The notes beneath the pieces are model-generated. The model was not told the DNA's origin. It searched no databases and saw only the letters and a program-made list of their open reading frames with translations. 64,000 nt of DNA from Brevundimonas sp. Its GTDB lineage: Bacteria > Pseudomonadota > Alphaproteobacteria > Caulobacterales > Caulobacteraceae. This document shows, one piece after another, positions 1 through 8,141 of the stretch (positions are counted from its first letter, which is position 1; every line of letters begins with the position of its first letter). The position numbers and the translations under genes are program-made. Location of the stretch: NCBI RefSeq assembly GCF_030704825.1, contig NZ_JAUYNX010000012.1, forward strand, positions 33,331 through 97,330, in the 5' to 3' direction.

Positions 1-86
1 GGGCGCAACACCGGTTTCCTTGTCCGTCCATAAGGAGATCGGCCGCGCGTCTGGCCAAGCGCGCCGCGGCCCGCTATGGGCCCGCC

Positions 87-1115
87 ATGACCCAACCCCC
101 CGCCTATGATGTCTGCGCCGTCGGCAATGCGATCGTCGACGTTCTCGCCCCCTGTGACCCCGGCTTCCTGACGGCCCAGGGCCTGACCGCCGGCTCCATG
201 CAGCTGGTCGACGCGCAACAGAGCGCCGCCCTTTACGCCGCCATGGCCGCCGGGGTGGAGGCCTCGGGCGGTTCGGCGGGCAACACCGTGGCCGGCGTCG
301 GCTCCTTCGGCGGGCGCGCGGCCTACATCGGCAAGGTCGCCGACGACCAGCTGGGCGGCGTCTTCACCCACGACATCCGCGCCGCCGGGGTCGCCTTCGA
401 CACGGCGCCCCTGAAGGACGGCGCCGAACAGGGTCTCGCCACCGGGGTCTGCATGATCAACGTCACCCCCGACGGCCAGCGCACCATGTGCACCTTCCTC
501 GGCGCCGCCAACCAGCTGGCCGTCGCCGACATCGACGCGGCCCTGATCGGCGACTCGGCGATCGTCTACCTCGAGGGCTATCTGTTCGACCCGGCCCCGG
601 CCCGCGCCGCCTTCGAGGCCGCCGCCGCCGCCGCCCACGCCGCCGGGCGCAAGGTCGCCATCACCCTGTCGGACAGCTTCGTGGTCCACCGCTGGCGCGC
701 CGAACTTCTGGCCTTCATCGAGGCCTCGGCCGACATCGTCCTGGCCAATGAGGGCGAACTCCACGCCCTGTTCGAGACCGAGGACTTCGACCACGCCGCC
801 GCCCATCTGGGCCGCATCGTCGAGATCGCCGCCGTCACGCGCGGCGCCGCGGGCTCGGTCGTGTTCGGCAAGGGCGGCGCCGAGCGGGTCGAGGTCGCCG
901 CCTGCCCGGTCGACAAGGTGATCGACACCACCGGCGCCGGCGACCAGTACGCCGCCGGCTTCCTGTTGGGCCTCGCCCGCGGCCTGTCGCTCGAGGACGC
1001 CGGCAAGCTGGGCTCGCTGGCGGCGGCCGAGGTCATCGCCCACTGGGGCCCGCGGCCGATGGTGTCGCTGCAGACGCTTGCGAGAGAGACGGGGCTGACG
1101 CTCAACCTCGCCTGA
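87..1115 (+). CDS. PfkB-family carbohydrate/nucleoside kinase, adenosine kinase-like
   Basis: Predicted cytosolic ATP-dependent kinase that phosphorylates a sugar or nucleoside hydroxyl; the adenosine kinase subgroup of the PfkB (ribokinase) family fits best. The 342-aa protein opens with DVCAVGNAIVDV, has the GG-containing substrate segment SGGSAGNTVAGVGSFGG near residues 60-75, and ends with the PfkB signature DTTGAGDQYAAGF, in which the Asp is the catalytic base and GAGD forms the anion hole. Length is normal for the family. The reading frame stays open to the window edge, so the start is inferred from where homology-like sequence begins. Its 3' end overlaps the convergent Smr gene by 14 nt. 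Substrate is inferred; another PfkB sugar kinase is possible. Confidence 0.85.
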   Translation: MTQPPAYDVCAVGNAIVDVLAPCDPGFLTAQGLTAGSMQLVDAQQSAALYAAMAAGVEASGGSAGNTVAGVGSFGGRAAYIGKVADDQLGGVFTHDIRAAGVAFDTAPLKDGAEQGLATGVCMINVTPDGQRTMCTFLGAANQLAVADIDAALIGDSAIVYLEGYLFDPAPARAAFEAAAAAAHAAGRKVAITLSDSFVVHRWRAELLAFIEASADIVLANEGELHALFETEDFDHAAAHLGRIVEIAAVTRGAAGSVVFGKGGAERVEVAACPVDKVIDTTGAGDQYAAGFLLGLARGLSLEDAGKLGSLAAAEVIAHWGPRPMVSLQTLARETGLTLNLA

Positions 1116-1647
1116 TCGTCACATACAGCGCCCCGTCGCCGCCATGATGCCGGGCGGCTGGCGCGAATCCCGATACCACGCCGCGCAGCGCCGGGCCCTG
1201 CAGCCATTCGTGGACCGAGGCGCGGATTACCCCCGCACCGCCGCGCCGGCCCTGGCCGGTGATGACCAGCACCGAGCGGTATCCGCGCGCCTGGGCGCCG
1301 AGCAGGAAGGCGGTCAGGGCGTCCTGGGCCTGGAAGCGGCCGAAGCCGTGCAGGTCGATCCGGGCCTCGATGGGATCGCGCTCGCGCGACAGGCGACGCT
1401 GCCGACGCGGCTCCAGCTCTTCCGGATGGCCGCGCGGACGGGCGGGCGCCGGGGCGGGCGGGGTCCAGGACGGCGCGACTCCCCGGGCCTTGCCCGGCGC
1501 CTTCGGCTGCGGCGCGGCCGGCGGATCGACCACCGCCGCGCCGGGAATGACGCGGGGGGCCTTCTTCGGCCGGGCGCGGGTGACCGAGCCGGCGACGCGA
1601 GCCCAGATGCGGCGGTCGTCGGGGCTCAGGTCGTCGCGGCGGCTCAT
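1102..1647 (-). CDS. Smr (MutS2 C-terminal) domain protein
   Basis: A 181-aa protein with a basic, Pro/Ala-rich N-terminal half and a C-terminal Smr domain, about residues 95-181. Visible Smr hallmarks are IDLHGFGRFQAQDAL and ITGQGRRGGAGVIR (the TGxG motif). Smr domains are nicking endonucleases or RNA/DNA-binding modules; stand-alone proteobacterial copies such as SmrA/SmrB act in nucleic-acid processing, SmrB on collided ribosomes. The start chosen is the ATG that overlaps the stop of the upstream XRE gene by 4 nt (ATGA), which implies translational coupling; a longer frame upstream is not protein-like. The specific substrate is unknown. Confidence 0.88.
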   Translation of the reverse strand: MSRRDDLSPDDRRIWARVAGSVTRARPKKAPRVIPGAAVVDPPAAPQPKAPGKARGVAPSWTPPAPAPARPRGHPEELEPRRQRRLSRERDPIEARIDLHGFGRFQAQDALTAFLLGAQARGYRSVLVITGQGRRGGAGVIRASVHEWLQGPALRGVVSGFAPAARHHGGDGALYVTIRRG

Positions 1648-1904
1648 GTCGTGCCGGGGGCGTTCCCGTCGACGTCCTCGTCCGAGCCGAGATCCTGGGG
1701 CCCCGGAGTCTGCGCCAGCAGGTCGCCCGGCTGGCAGTTCAGCTCGCGGCACAGGGCGTCCAGGGTGGTGAAGCGGATGGCCCGGGCCTTGCCGGTCTTG
1801 AGGATCGACAGATTGGCCAGGGTGACGCCGACGCGGTCGGCCAGCTCGGTCAGCGACATGCGCCGCTCGAGGAGGATGCGATCTAGCTGGACGCGGATGG
1901 CCAT
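1644..1904 (-). CDS. XRE-family (Cro/C1-type) transcriptional regulator, YozG-like
   Basis: An 86-aa DNA-binding protein consisting almost only of a helix-turn-helix of the HTH_26/YozG type: RMSLTELADRVGVTLANLSILKTGKA followed by TLDALCRELNCQPGDLL, about residues 15-65. Small regulators of this type typically lie directly beside DUF2975 membrane proteins, as here: the DUF2975 gene is 23 nt upstream and the Smr gene overlaps its stop. The acidic 20-residue C-terminal tail has no recognised motif. It may regulate its own cluster through the palindromes near 2.9 kb; that link is inference. Confidence 0.88.
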   Translation of the reverse strand: MAIRVQLDRILLERRMSLTELADRVGVTLANLSILKTGKARAIRFTTLDALCRELNCQPGDLLAQTPGPQDLGSDEDVDGNAPGTT

Positions 1905-1927
1905 GACGGTTCTCTAGCTCAACCCGA

Positions 1928-2503
1928 TCAGATCGTTAATTCGGATTCGCGCCGCAGGCGCGCGCCTTCGCGGAACACCTCGGCGAGGACGAAGACGACG
2001 AGGACGGAAAAGGCCGGGGTGACCAGGTCGAACAGGGAGGGCGGGTCCATCTCGCCGCGGGCGAGGCGCGCCACCAGGGTCTGGCCGATCCAGGCGCCGC
2101 CCGTGACCACGGCCAGGGTCAGGCCGATCTGTTTCAGACGGCTGACGTTGGTGGGATGAAACGGGTCGCCGGTGGCGAGGGTGGCGAAGATGCGCCGCAG
2201 CTGCCGCAGGATCAGGGCGAAGCCGCCGAAATAGCCGGCGAAGGCGCCGAAACCGAACAGGATGTAGGCGCGGGACACGGGAATCTCGGTGCCGCCCGAT
2301 TCATCGCTGAAAATCAGGCCTGTCGGCCCCATGGGCAGGAAGGCGGCGACGACGAAGGCCGCCAGGACGATCACGGTCAGCAGGATCATCAGCCAGTAGG
2401 CCACGCCCAGGGCCGCGTTCAGCAGCCGGGACATGGAGCGGGCGGGCAGGCCCGGCACGGCCGGTACGCGGATCCCGAGCGAAAACGACTTCGGGAAGCG
2501 CAT
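1928..2503 (-). CDS. DUF2975 family integral membrane protein
   Basis: A 191-aa inner-membrane protein with four clear hydrophobic segments, around residues 30-55, 80-100, 127-147 and 160-178. It has the family pattern in which a short cytoplasmic stretch, LRRIFATLATGDPFHPTNVSRLKQIG, sits between TM2 and TM3. DUF2975 proteins have no established biochemical role but recur next to an XRE regulator of the YozG type, the arrangement seen here. An AGAGAGG ribosome-binding site lies about 7 nt upstream of the ATG. It is probably transcribed with the 38-aa membrane peptide upstream and the XRE gene downstream. Function unknown; a membrane-signal sensor acting with the regulator is one possibility. 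Confidence 0.85.
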   Translation of the reverse strand: MRFPKSFSLGIRVPAVPGLPARSMSRLLNAALGVAYWLMILLTVIVLAAFVVAAFLPMGPTGLIFSDESGGTEIPVSRAYILFGFGAFAGYFGGFALILRQLRRIFATLATGDPFHPTNVSRLKQIGLTLAVVTGGAWIGQTLVARLARGEMDPPSLFDLVTPAFSVLVVFVLAEVFREGARLRRESELTI

Positions 2504-2637
2504 GGGTCGACCTCTCTGTTAGCGGGCCGGTCGGCGGGGCGAGGATGCCGCGCGGGGTCCGGCGAACCCACACGCGGTCTTATTCATCGCGATTGTCATG
2601 CCGATCGTCAAAGCTCCTGTGAGACAGAAGAGAAGAA

Positions 2638-2754
2638 TCACAGGGCCTGGATCAGGGTGGCGACCAGGGCGGTCGGCAGGGCGGCGAGCAGGAAGGCGTT
2701 GAGGATGCCGTGGCCGACCTTCTCGATGAAGTAGGAAGCGTTCATGGTGTTCAT
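2638..2754 (-). CDS. Small single-pass membrane peptide (38 aa)
   Basis: A 38-codon gene beginning MNTMNASYFIEKVGHGILN and continuing into a hydrophobic Ala/Leu-rich segment that can span the membrane once. It has a strong ribosome-binding site, GGAGAAA, six bases before the ATG, and uses typical codons. It is the first gene of the leftward cluster, 134 nt ahead of the DUF2975 gene, and directly faces the palindromic region at 2.9 kb. I do not recognise a named family. Size, single TM and position make it a candidate regulatory micropeptide for the DUF2975 protein, but that is inference. A second in-frame ATG three codons later could also be the start. Confidence 0.6.
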   Translation of the reverse strand: MNTMNASYFIEKVGHGILNAFLLAALPTALVATLIQAL

Positions 2755-2883
2755 GGTCTTTCTCCGTTGGTCCTGAGTGAGGGATGTTTTTCACCCCTCT
2801 TTGATTGTTCCGCTGCATCGATCTTGCCGGTATCGGCTCGTTCGGGGAACGTCCCGGCGTCCGTCCTTGAAGACATAGATAGG

Positions 2884-2906
2884 ACGTGCCTAACGAAAAG
2901 GCACGT
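2884..2906. promoter_or_regulatory. Perfect 8-bp inverted repeat (ACGTGCCT / AGGCACGT)
   Basis: ACGTGCCT at 2884-2891 and AGGCACGT at 2899-2906 are exact reverse complements around the loop AACGAAA. The element lies between the leftward membrane-peptide gene and rdgB, immediately left of a second palindrome. It could be an operator or a 5'-leader hairpin; the tight pairing with the next palindrome favours a regulatory role. Confidence 0.5.
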
Positions 2907-2909
2907 TAC

Positions 2910-2926
2910 ATATCGTTTAACGATAT
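2910..2926. promoter_or_regulatory. 17-bp perfect palindrome ATATCGTTTAACGATAT, likely operator
   Basis: Two ATATCGTT half sites are arranged as an exact palindrome around a single central T. It sits in an unusually AT-rich patch of an otherwise roughly 68-70% GC region, 40 bp upstream of the rdgB start and about 155 bp upstream of the leftward membrane-peptide gene. TATCG...CGATA dyads of this size are typical of sites for dimeric winged-helix or HTH repressors. Which regulator binds is unknown; the XRE protein encoded at 1.64-1.90 kb is a local candidate. Confidence 0.55.
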
Positions 2927-2966
2927 TAAACTTTGGCAATGGATTGTTGCGGAGCGCGTGATCGGA

Positions 2967-3569
2967 ATGAAACTGAAGCTTATCAAGGGGATGCGGCTGG
3001 TCGTGGCGACCCACAATCCCGGCAAGGCGGTCGAGATCGACGCCCTGCTGGGCGGACATTACGCGGTGGTCACCGCCGCCAGCCTGAATCTGCCCGAGCC
3101 GGACGAGACCGAGAGCACCTTCGCCGGCAACGCCCTGCTGAAGGCCCGCCATGCAGCCGACCGTTCGGGCGAGGTCGCCCTGGCCGACGACTCCGGCCTT
3201 TCGGTCGCGGCCCTGGACGGCGCGCCCGGCATCTTCTCGGCGCGCTGGGCCGGGCCGGACAAGGATTTCGCCTTCGCCATGCGCCGCGTCGAGGAGCGGC
3301 TGGAGGAGACCGGCTCGCCGGATCGCCGCGCCTGGTTCACCTCGGCCCTCGCCGTGGCCTGGCCGGACGGGCCGGCGGTGGTGGTCGAGGGCCGGGTCGA
3401 CGGCCAGCTGACCTTCCCCCCGCGCGGCGACCGCGGCTTCGGCTACGACCCCATCTTCATCCCCGAGGGCCAGACCCGGACCTTCGGCGAACTGGATCCG
3501 GCGCTGAAGGACAGCATCAGCCACCGGGCGCGGGCGTTCGCGAAGCTGAAGGCCTGCCTGATTGACTGA
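2967..3569 (+). CDS. rdgB: RdgB/HAM1 non-canonical purine NTP pyrophosphatase
   Basis: Hydrolyses dITP, XTP and ITP to monophosphates and pyrophosphate, keeping deaminated purines out of DNA and RNA. The 200-aa product carries the HAM1 landmarks VVATHNPGK near the N-terminus, ADDSGLSV around residues 66-73 with the metal-binding Asp residues, and the C-terminal FGYDPIF and [10 protein letters not shown]. Length matches the family (about 197-200 aa) when translation starts at 2967; an ATG eight codons later has a purine run directly against it and is less likely. The downstream hemW start lies inside its last codons, so the two genes form an operon. The AT-rich palindromic region directly upstream probably holds its promoter. 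Confidence 0.93.
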   Translation: MKLKLIKGMRLVVATHNPGKAVEIDALLGGHYAVVTAASLNLPEPDETESTFAGNALLKARHAADRSGEVALADDSGLSVAALDGAPGIFSARWAGPDKDFAFAMRRVEERLEETGSPDRRAWFTSALAVAWPDGPAVVVEGRVDGQLTFPPRGDRGFGYDPIFIPEGQTRTFGELDPALKDSISHRARAFAKLKACLID

Positions 3570-4725
3570 CGCGGTCCCCGACCCCGGAACGGATGTGGCG
3601 CTTTACGTCCACTGGCCGTATTGCGCCCGCATCTGTCCCTATTGCGACTTCAACGTCGTGCGCGACCGGGGCCGGGCGGAGGAACAGGCGGCGCTGGTCC
3701 AGGCCATCCTCGCCGACCTGGAGGCGCAAGCCGCCCTGACCGGTCCGCGCCGGCTGGCCTCGATCTTCTTCGGCGGCGGCACCCCGTCGCTGATGGCGCC
3801 CGAGGCCGTGGCCGCCGTGATCGAGCGGGCGAAGGCCCTGTTCCCGCCACGGGGCGAAATCGAGATCACGCTGGAGGCCAATCCCACCGATGCCGAAGCG
3901 GCCCGGTTCAAAGCCCTGGCCGACGCCGGGGTCAACCGCCTGTCCATGGGGGTGCAGGCGCTGGACGACGCGGCCCTGGCCTTCCTCGGCCGCAACCATT
4001 CGGCGGACGAGGCCCGCCGCGCCGTCGCCGTCGCCGCCCGGGCCTTCCCGCGCCTGTCCATCGACCTGATCTACGCCCGGCCCGGCCAGACCGTGGACGG
4101 CTGGCGCGCCGAACTGACCGGGGCCATCGACCTGGGTTTTGAGCACGTCTCGCCCTACCAGCTGACCATCGAGCCTTCGACCGCCTTCGGCCGCGCCGTC
4201 GCCCGCGGCGCCTGGATCCCTCCCGACGAGGACCGCGCCGCCGCCCTGTACGAAACCACCCAGGCTGTCCTCGAGGCCGCCGGCTTCGACGCCTATGAGG
4301 TGTCCAACCACGCGCGCGGCGTGGCGGCGCGGTCCGCCCACAATCTCCACGTCTGGCGCGGCGGCGACTATCTCGGGGCCGGGCCGGGGGGGCACGGGCG
4401 GCTGACGCTCGAAGGCGCGCGGACGGCGACGGTCGCGCACAAGGGCATCGGGGCCTATGTCGCCGGCGTCGCGGCCGGCGCGCCGTGGAGCGAGCGGGAG
4501 ACGCAGTCGGCGCGGGACGCGGCGGAGGAGAAGGTGCTTCTGGGCCTGCGCACCATCGAGGGCGTGGCGCTGGCGGATCTGGCCCTGCTGGGCCGGACCG
4601 GGGCCACGGAACCGCTCGCCGGATTGATCGCGGACGGCTTCCTGACGGCGACTGCGGGACGGGTCAGGGCGACGCCGGCCGGCCGGCCGGTGCTGGACGG
4701 AGTGCTGAAGGCCTTGCTGGTTTGA
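3562..4725 (+). CDS. hemW: HemW, radical SAM heme chaperone (coproporphyrinogen oxidase-like)
   Basis: A 387-aa radical SAM protein of the HemN/HemW group. The N-terminus has [16 protein letters not shown], whose CxxxCxxC triad binds the 4Fe-4S cluster; GGGTPS and LEANPTD follow, and HNLHVW near residue 260 is the HemW-type motif. HemW binds heme and delivers it to respiratory proteins and, unlike HemN, does not decarboxylate coproporphyrinogen. Translation starts at a TTG that overlaps the end of rdgB by 8 nt; the rdgB-hemW order is common in proteobacteria. The rare start and overlap suggest coupled, modest expression. Confidence 0.92.
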   Translation: MTDAVPDPGTDVALYVHWPYCARICPYCDFNVVRDRGRAEEQAALVQAILADLEAQAALTGPRRLASIFFGGGTPSLMAPEAVAAVIERAKALFPPRGEIEITLEANPTDAEAARFKALADAGVNRLSMGVQALDDAALAFLGRNHSADEARRAVAVAARAFPRLSIDLIYARPGQTVDGWRAELTGAIDLGFEHVSPYQLTIEPSTAFGRAVARGAWIPPDEDRAAALYETTQAVLEAAGFDAYEVSNHARGVAARSAHNLHVWRGGDYLGAGPGGHGRLTLEGARTATVAHKGIGAYVAGVAAGAPWSERETQSARDAAEEKVLLGLRTIEGVALADLALLGRTGATEPLAGLIADGFLTATAGRVRATPAGRPVLDGVLKALLV

Positions 4726-4817
4726 GCGCCGAACCCCTCGCCTGGGCAGCGGGTGGATCATCATCCCCAACAGGTTAGTCTTGTCGCGGTCGTCGTAACG
4801 AATGGGCTCCAAGGCAG

Positions 4818-5921
4818 ATGTTTCCCACCCGTCGCAGTATCCTCGAACTCGCCGCCGCCACGGCCGTTCTGTCCGCGACCACCGCGACCGCCGCGACGGC
4901 CCACGCGCGATCACGCGACAAGCTCGGCTATGCGATCGTCGGCCTCGGGGGGTACGCTAATGTCATCCTGCCGCGCTTCGCGGAGTGCCGGCACTCGAGG
5001 GTTGCGGCCCTGGTCAGCGGGTCAGCGGATAAGGCCCGGCGTTACGGCGTCCAGTACGGCGTGCCGGAACGCAGCCAATATTCCTATGAAACCTTCGACG
5101 ACCTCCGGAACAATCCGGACGTCGATATCGTCTATGTGATCCTGCCGAACGGGATGCATCACGAATACACCCTGCGGGCCGCGGCGGCCGGCAAGCACGT
5201 CATGTGCGAAAAGCCGATGGCCAATACGGCGGCGGAGGCCGAATCGATGATCGCCGCCTGCCGGGCCGCCGACCGGAAATTGATGATTGGCTATCGCAGT
5301 CATTTCGAGGCGGCGAACCTCGAGGCCATGCGGGTCGTCAGGGCCGGGGAATTGGGCCGCCCGCGCATCGTCACAGCCGAACACGGCTTCAACATCGGCG
5401 ATCCGACCCAGTGGCGGCTGAACCGGGCCCTGGCCGGCGGCGGCTCGCTGATGGACATCGGCATCTACAGCCTCCAGGCCGCCCGTTATCTCACCGGCGA
5501 AGAGCCGGTCGAGGTCACGGCGCTGGAATCGACCGATCGCTCGGACCCGCGGTTCCGCGAGGTCGAGGACACCATCAATTTCCAGCTTCGCTTTCCGTCC
5601 GGCGTCGTCGCCGACTGCGTCTCGACCTACGGCTCGCATCACAATCGCTACCGGGTGGTCGGGACGGAAGGCTGGATCGACGCCGAATCGGCCACGGGCT
5701 ATGGCGGCAACCGCCTGCGTCTGCACCGCGACGGTCGCACGGCGGAACATCCCGTCCCCGAGGCCGGGCAAAACCAGTTCTCGGCCCAGCTCGATCACCT
5801 GTCCCTGTGCGTGATGAACGACCGCGCGCCGATCGTCGCCGGCGAGGAGGGGCTGAAGGACATGCGGATCATCGAGGCCATCTACCGCGCCGCCCGCGAG
5901 CGACGCACGGTCTCACTCTGA
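4818..5921 (+). CDS. Tat-exported Gfo/Idh/MocA-family oxidoreductase
   Basis: A 367-aa NAD(P)-dependent sugar oxidoreductase with a twin-arginine leader: TRRSILELAAATAVLSA followed by an Ala-rich region ending near AHA, about residue 30. The mature part starts with the Rossmann strand YAIVGLGGYANVILP and has the family motif CEKPMANT around residues 131-138, whose Lys is catalytic. An exported enzyme of this family with a tightly bound cofactor resembles periplasmic glucose-fructose oxidoreductase. Tat export fits a protein folded with its nucleotide before transport. It stands alone, with 92 bp before it and rsmI after it. The substrate cannot be told from sequence. Confidence 0.85.
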   Translation: MFPTRRSILELAAATAVLSATTATAATAHARSRDKLGYAIVGLGGYANVILPRFAECRHSRVAALVSGSADKARRYGVQYGVPERSQYSYETFDDLRNNPDVDIVYVILPNGMHHEYTLRAAAAGKHVMCEKPMANTAAEAESMIAACRAADRKLMIGYRSHFEAANLEAMRVVRAGELGRPRIVTAEHGFNIGDPTQWRLNRALAGGGSLMDIGIYSLQAARYLTGEEPVEVTALESTDRSDPRFREVEDTINFQLRFPSGVVADCVSTYGSHHNRYRVVGTEGWIDAESATGYGGNRLRLHRDGRTAEHPVPEAGQNQFSAQLDHLSLCVMNDRAPIVAGEEGLKDMRIIEAIYRAARERRTVSL

Positions 5922-5975
5922 TCCTCGCCCCCGCGGCCCCTTGAGCCGGGCGATCCCCGCTGGCACGGTCCGCCG

Positions 5976-6872
5976 ATGCCAGAGTTTCCGCCAGAGTCCG
6001 TGCCCGATCCCTCGCCGTTTCCCCCGATCGCCCCGCCGCGGCGACCGGTGGCGTCGGGTCTCTATCTGGTGTCGACGCCGATCGGGAACCTGAGGGACAT
6101 GACCCTGCGGGCGCTCGATGTGCTGTCCGCCGCCGACCTGGTGCTGGCCGAGGACACCCGGGTCACCGGCAAGCTGTTGTCCGCCTACGGGCTGAAGGCG
6201 AAGCTGGAGCGCTGCGACGATCACGCCTCGCCGCGCGCCGCCGAACTGGCCATCGAGCGCCTGCGCGAAGGGGCGGTGGTCGCGCTGGTGTCGGACGCGG
6301 GCACGCCCCTGGTCAGCGACCCCGGCTTCGTCGTGGCCCGGGCGGTGATCGCGGCCGGCCTGCCGGTGCATCCGATCCCCGGCCCGTCCAGCCTGCTGGC
6401 GGCCCTGTGCATCGCCGGCCTGCCCGCGGATCGGGTGCTGTTCGCCGGCTTCCTGCCCGCAAAGTCCGGCGCCCGCCGCGCGGCGCTGGAAGAGGTCCGC
6501 ACCGCGCGACAGACCCTGGTCTTCTTCGAGAGCGGCCCGCGCCTGGCCGACAGCCTCGCCGACATGGCCGCCGTGCTGGGCCAGCGCCCCGCCGCCGTCG
6601 CCCGCGAATTGACCAAGATGTACGAGGAGTGCGTGCGCGGCTCCCTGGCCGAACTGGCCGTGGATCCGCGCTGCCAGTCGCCCAAGGGCGAGATCGTCAT
6701 CGTCGTCGCCCCCGGCGAAGCGGAGGCCGCCTCGGAGGCGGACGCCGACGCGGCCCTGGCCGAGGCCATGACCCGGCTGCCGCCCGGCGAGGCGGCGGCG
6801 GAGGTGTCGAGGGCCCTGAACCTGCCGCGCAAGCCGCTCTACAAGCGGGCGCTGGAGCTGCAGGGCCGGTGA
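5976..6872 (+). CDS. rsmI: 16S rRNA (cytidine(1402)-2'-O)-methyltransferase
   Basis: A 298-aa tetrapyrrole-methylase-fold enzyme that 2'-O-methylates C1402 in the ribosomal P site using SAM. Family motifs are LYLVSTPIGNLRDMTLRAL at residues 29-47, AEDTRVT, ALVSDAGTPLVSDPG and PGPSSLLAAL. The first 25 residues are Pro-rich and nonconserved. The yraN gene begins inside its stop codon (GTGA), giving the common rsmI-yraN arrangement, and a SirB1-like gene and then gshB follow. Function assignment is firm. Confidence 0.94.
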   Translation: MPEFPPESVPDPSPFPPIAPPRRPVASGLYLVSTPIGNLRDMTLRALDVLSAADLVLAEDTRVTGKLLSAYGLKAKLERCDDHASPRAAELAIERLREGAVVALVSDAGTPLVSDPGFVVARAVIAAGLPVHPIPGPSSLLAALCIAGLPADRVLFAGFLPAKSGARRAALEEVRTARQTLVFFESGPRLADSLADMAAVLGQRPAAVARELTKMYEECVRGSLAELAVDPRCQSPKGEIVIVVAPGEAEAASEADADAALAEAMTRLPPGEAAAEVSRALNLPRKPLYKRALELQGR

Positions 6873-7309
6873 GCCGGAAGCGGCCGGAGGGGCGGCTGAA
6901 AGCCCCGAAGGTCGTGCGGGTCAAGCGCGGCTGGCGGGTCGCCCTCGGAGCCGTGTCCCACCGGCTCGGCCATCGGTCCGAATGGCTGGCCGCGGCCCTG
7001 CTGATGGCCGCGGGTTACCAGATCCTCGGCTTCCGCCTGAAGACCCGCGCCGGGGAGATCGACATCCTCGCGCGGCGCGGCCGGGTGCTGGCCGTGGTCG
7101 AGGTCAAGCGCCGCGCCACCCTCGAGGCGGCCCTGACCGCCCTTGGCCCCGACCAGTACGACCGGCTGCTGGCGGCCGGCCGGTCGGTGTTGCGCCAAAG
7201 ACCCAGCTTGGCCGGTCACGTGCTGAGAATCGATATGGTGGCGCTGGCTCCCGGCCGGTTTCCGCGCCATCGTCGCGGGGTTGTCGCCTTCGGGAGGGGC
7301 GCCGCATGA
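6869..7309 (+). CDS. UPF0102 (YraN) family nuclease-like protein
   Basis: A 146-aa protein of the YraN family, which has a PD-(D/E)XK-like (Holliday-junction-resolvase) fold but no proven substrate. The core is WLAAALLMAAGYQILGFRLK followed by RAGEIDILARRGRVLAVVEVKRR, giving the E-ID-EVK acidic/lysine pattern of this fold. Translation starts at a GTG overlapping the rsmI stop by 4 nt, and its own stop overlaps the next ATG, so three genes are translationally linked. The neighbourhood is the classic rsmI-yraN pairing. Confidence 0.88.
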   Translation: MSRKRPEGRLKAPKVVRVKRGWRVALGAVSHRLGHRSEWLAAALLMAAGYQILGFRLKTRAGEIDILARRGRVLAVVEVKRRATLEAALTALGPDQYDRLLAAGRSVLRQRPSLAGHVLRIDMVALAPGRFPRHRRGVVAFGRGAA

Positions 7310-8121
7310 CCCGCGATGAAGCGATAGAGGTGCTCACCGAGGCCGGACAGGTCGGGGACGAGGCCTTTCCCCTGCTCGAAGCGGCCATCGCCTGCGCCAT
7401 CCACGACCATCCGTTTCGCGATCCCGAGCCGGTGCGGACCCTGGCCGCCCGCGCCGCCGAACGGCTGGCCGAGCGCACCGGCGGCGAAAGCCCCGACGAC
7501 GCCCTGGCCGAGACCATGGCCGCCGACCTGCGCCTGAACGGCGATCTGCTCAACTACGACCATCCGGGCAACACCGACGTCATCGACGTGGCCGAGCGCC
7601 GGCGCGGCCTGTCGGCGGCCCTGTCGGTCTTCTACCTCGACGCCGCGCGGCGGGCGGGGATCAAGGCCCGGGGCGTCGACTTCCCCGGCCATTTCCTGCT
7701 GCGGGTCGAGACCCCCGAGGGGCCGGTCGCTCTCGATCCGTTCAGCCAGGGCCGGCTGGTGCTGCCGTCGGAGCTGACGCGGCGCGCGCTCAGGGCCGGG
7801 CTGACGCCGCACGTGGCCGACCGGCTGGACGTGCTGATGGCCCCGGTGACCGACCGCCAGGCCCTGATCCGGCTGCAGAACGTGCTGTTCAGCCGCGCCA
7901 TCCGGGCCGAGGACTATGAGGGGGCCGAACGCTCCGCCCTGCGCCGGGCCCTGCTCGACCCCGAGGATCACCGGCCGTGGCTGGACGTCGCCGCCGCCCG
8001 CGAGAAACAGGGCGCCCTCGCCGGCGCGCTGGAAGCCCTGGCCCACGCCCGCACGGTGGACGATCCGATGGAGGCCCACCGCCAGATGTCGGTCGACCGG
8101 GTCCGGCTGCAGCTCAATTGA
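7306..8121 (+). CDS. SirB1/transglutaminase-like protein with TPR-like C-terminus
   Basis: A 271-aa protein of the SirB1 family. The transglutaminase-like core covers residues about 75-150 and includes the typical RRRGLSAALSVFYLDAARR and GVDFPGHFLLRVE. The position that would be the catalytic Cys is Ser/Ala, as is usual in this family, so it is probably not an active transglutaminase. The C-terminal 100 residues look helical and TPR-like. The start ATG overlaps the yraN stop (ATGA). Members are widespread in proteobacteria, and their exact role is not established. It is likely the last gene of the rsmI-yraN operon, as a long inverted repeat follows. Confidence 0.82.
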   Translation: MTRDEAIEVLTEAGQVGDEAFPLLEAAIACAIHDHPFRDPEPVRTLAARAAERLAERTGGESPDDALAETMAADLRLNGDLLNYDHPGNTDVIDVAERRRGLSAALSVFYLDAARRAGIKARGVDFPGHFLLRVETPEGPVALDPFSQGRLVLPSELTRRALRAGLTPHVADRLDVLMAPVTDRQALIRLQNVLFSRAIRAEDYEGAERSALRRALLDPEDHRPWLDVAAAREKQGALAGALEALAHARTVDDPMEAHRQMSVDRVRLQLN

Positions 8122-8141
8122 GCTGGCCTGCCGCTTTCAGA

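Noticed and set aside
1..33. Short open frame ending TAA at the left edge (GRNTGFLVRP)
   Set aside because: Only ten codons with weak third-position GC; could be the end of a cut gene but nothing supports it.
2519..2599. 26-codon frame between the membrane peptide and the DUF2975 gene
   Set aside because: Ribosome-binding site is 14 nt from the ATG and the sequence has no protein-like pattern.
2917..2929. TTAA-N5-TTAA as a CtrA box near rdgB
   Set aside because: CtrA sites need 7 bp between TTAA halves; here there are 5, and the TTAAs are part of the palindrome.
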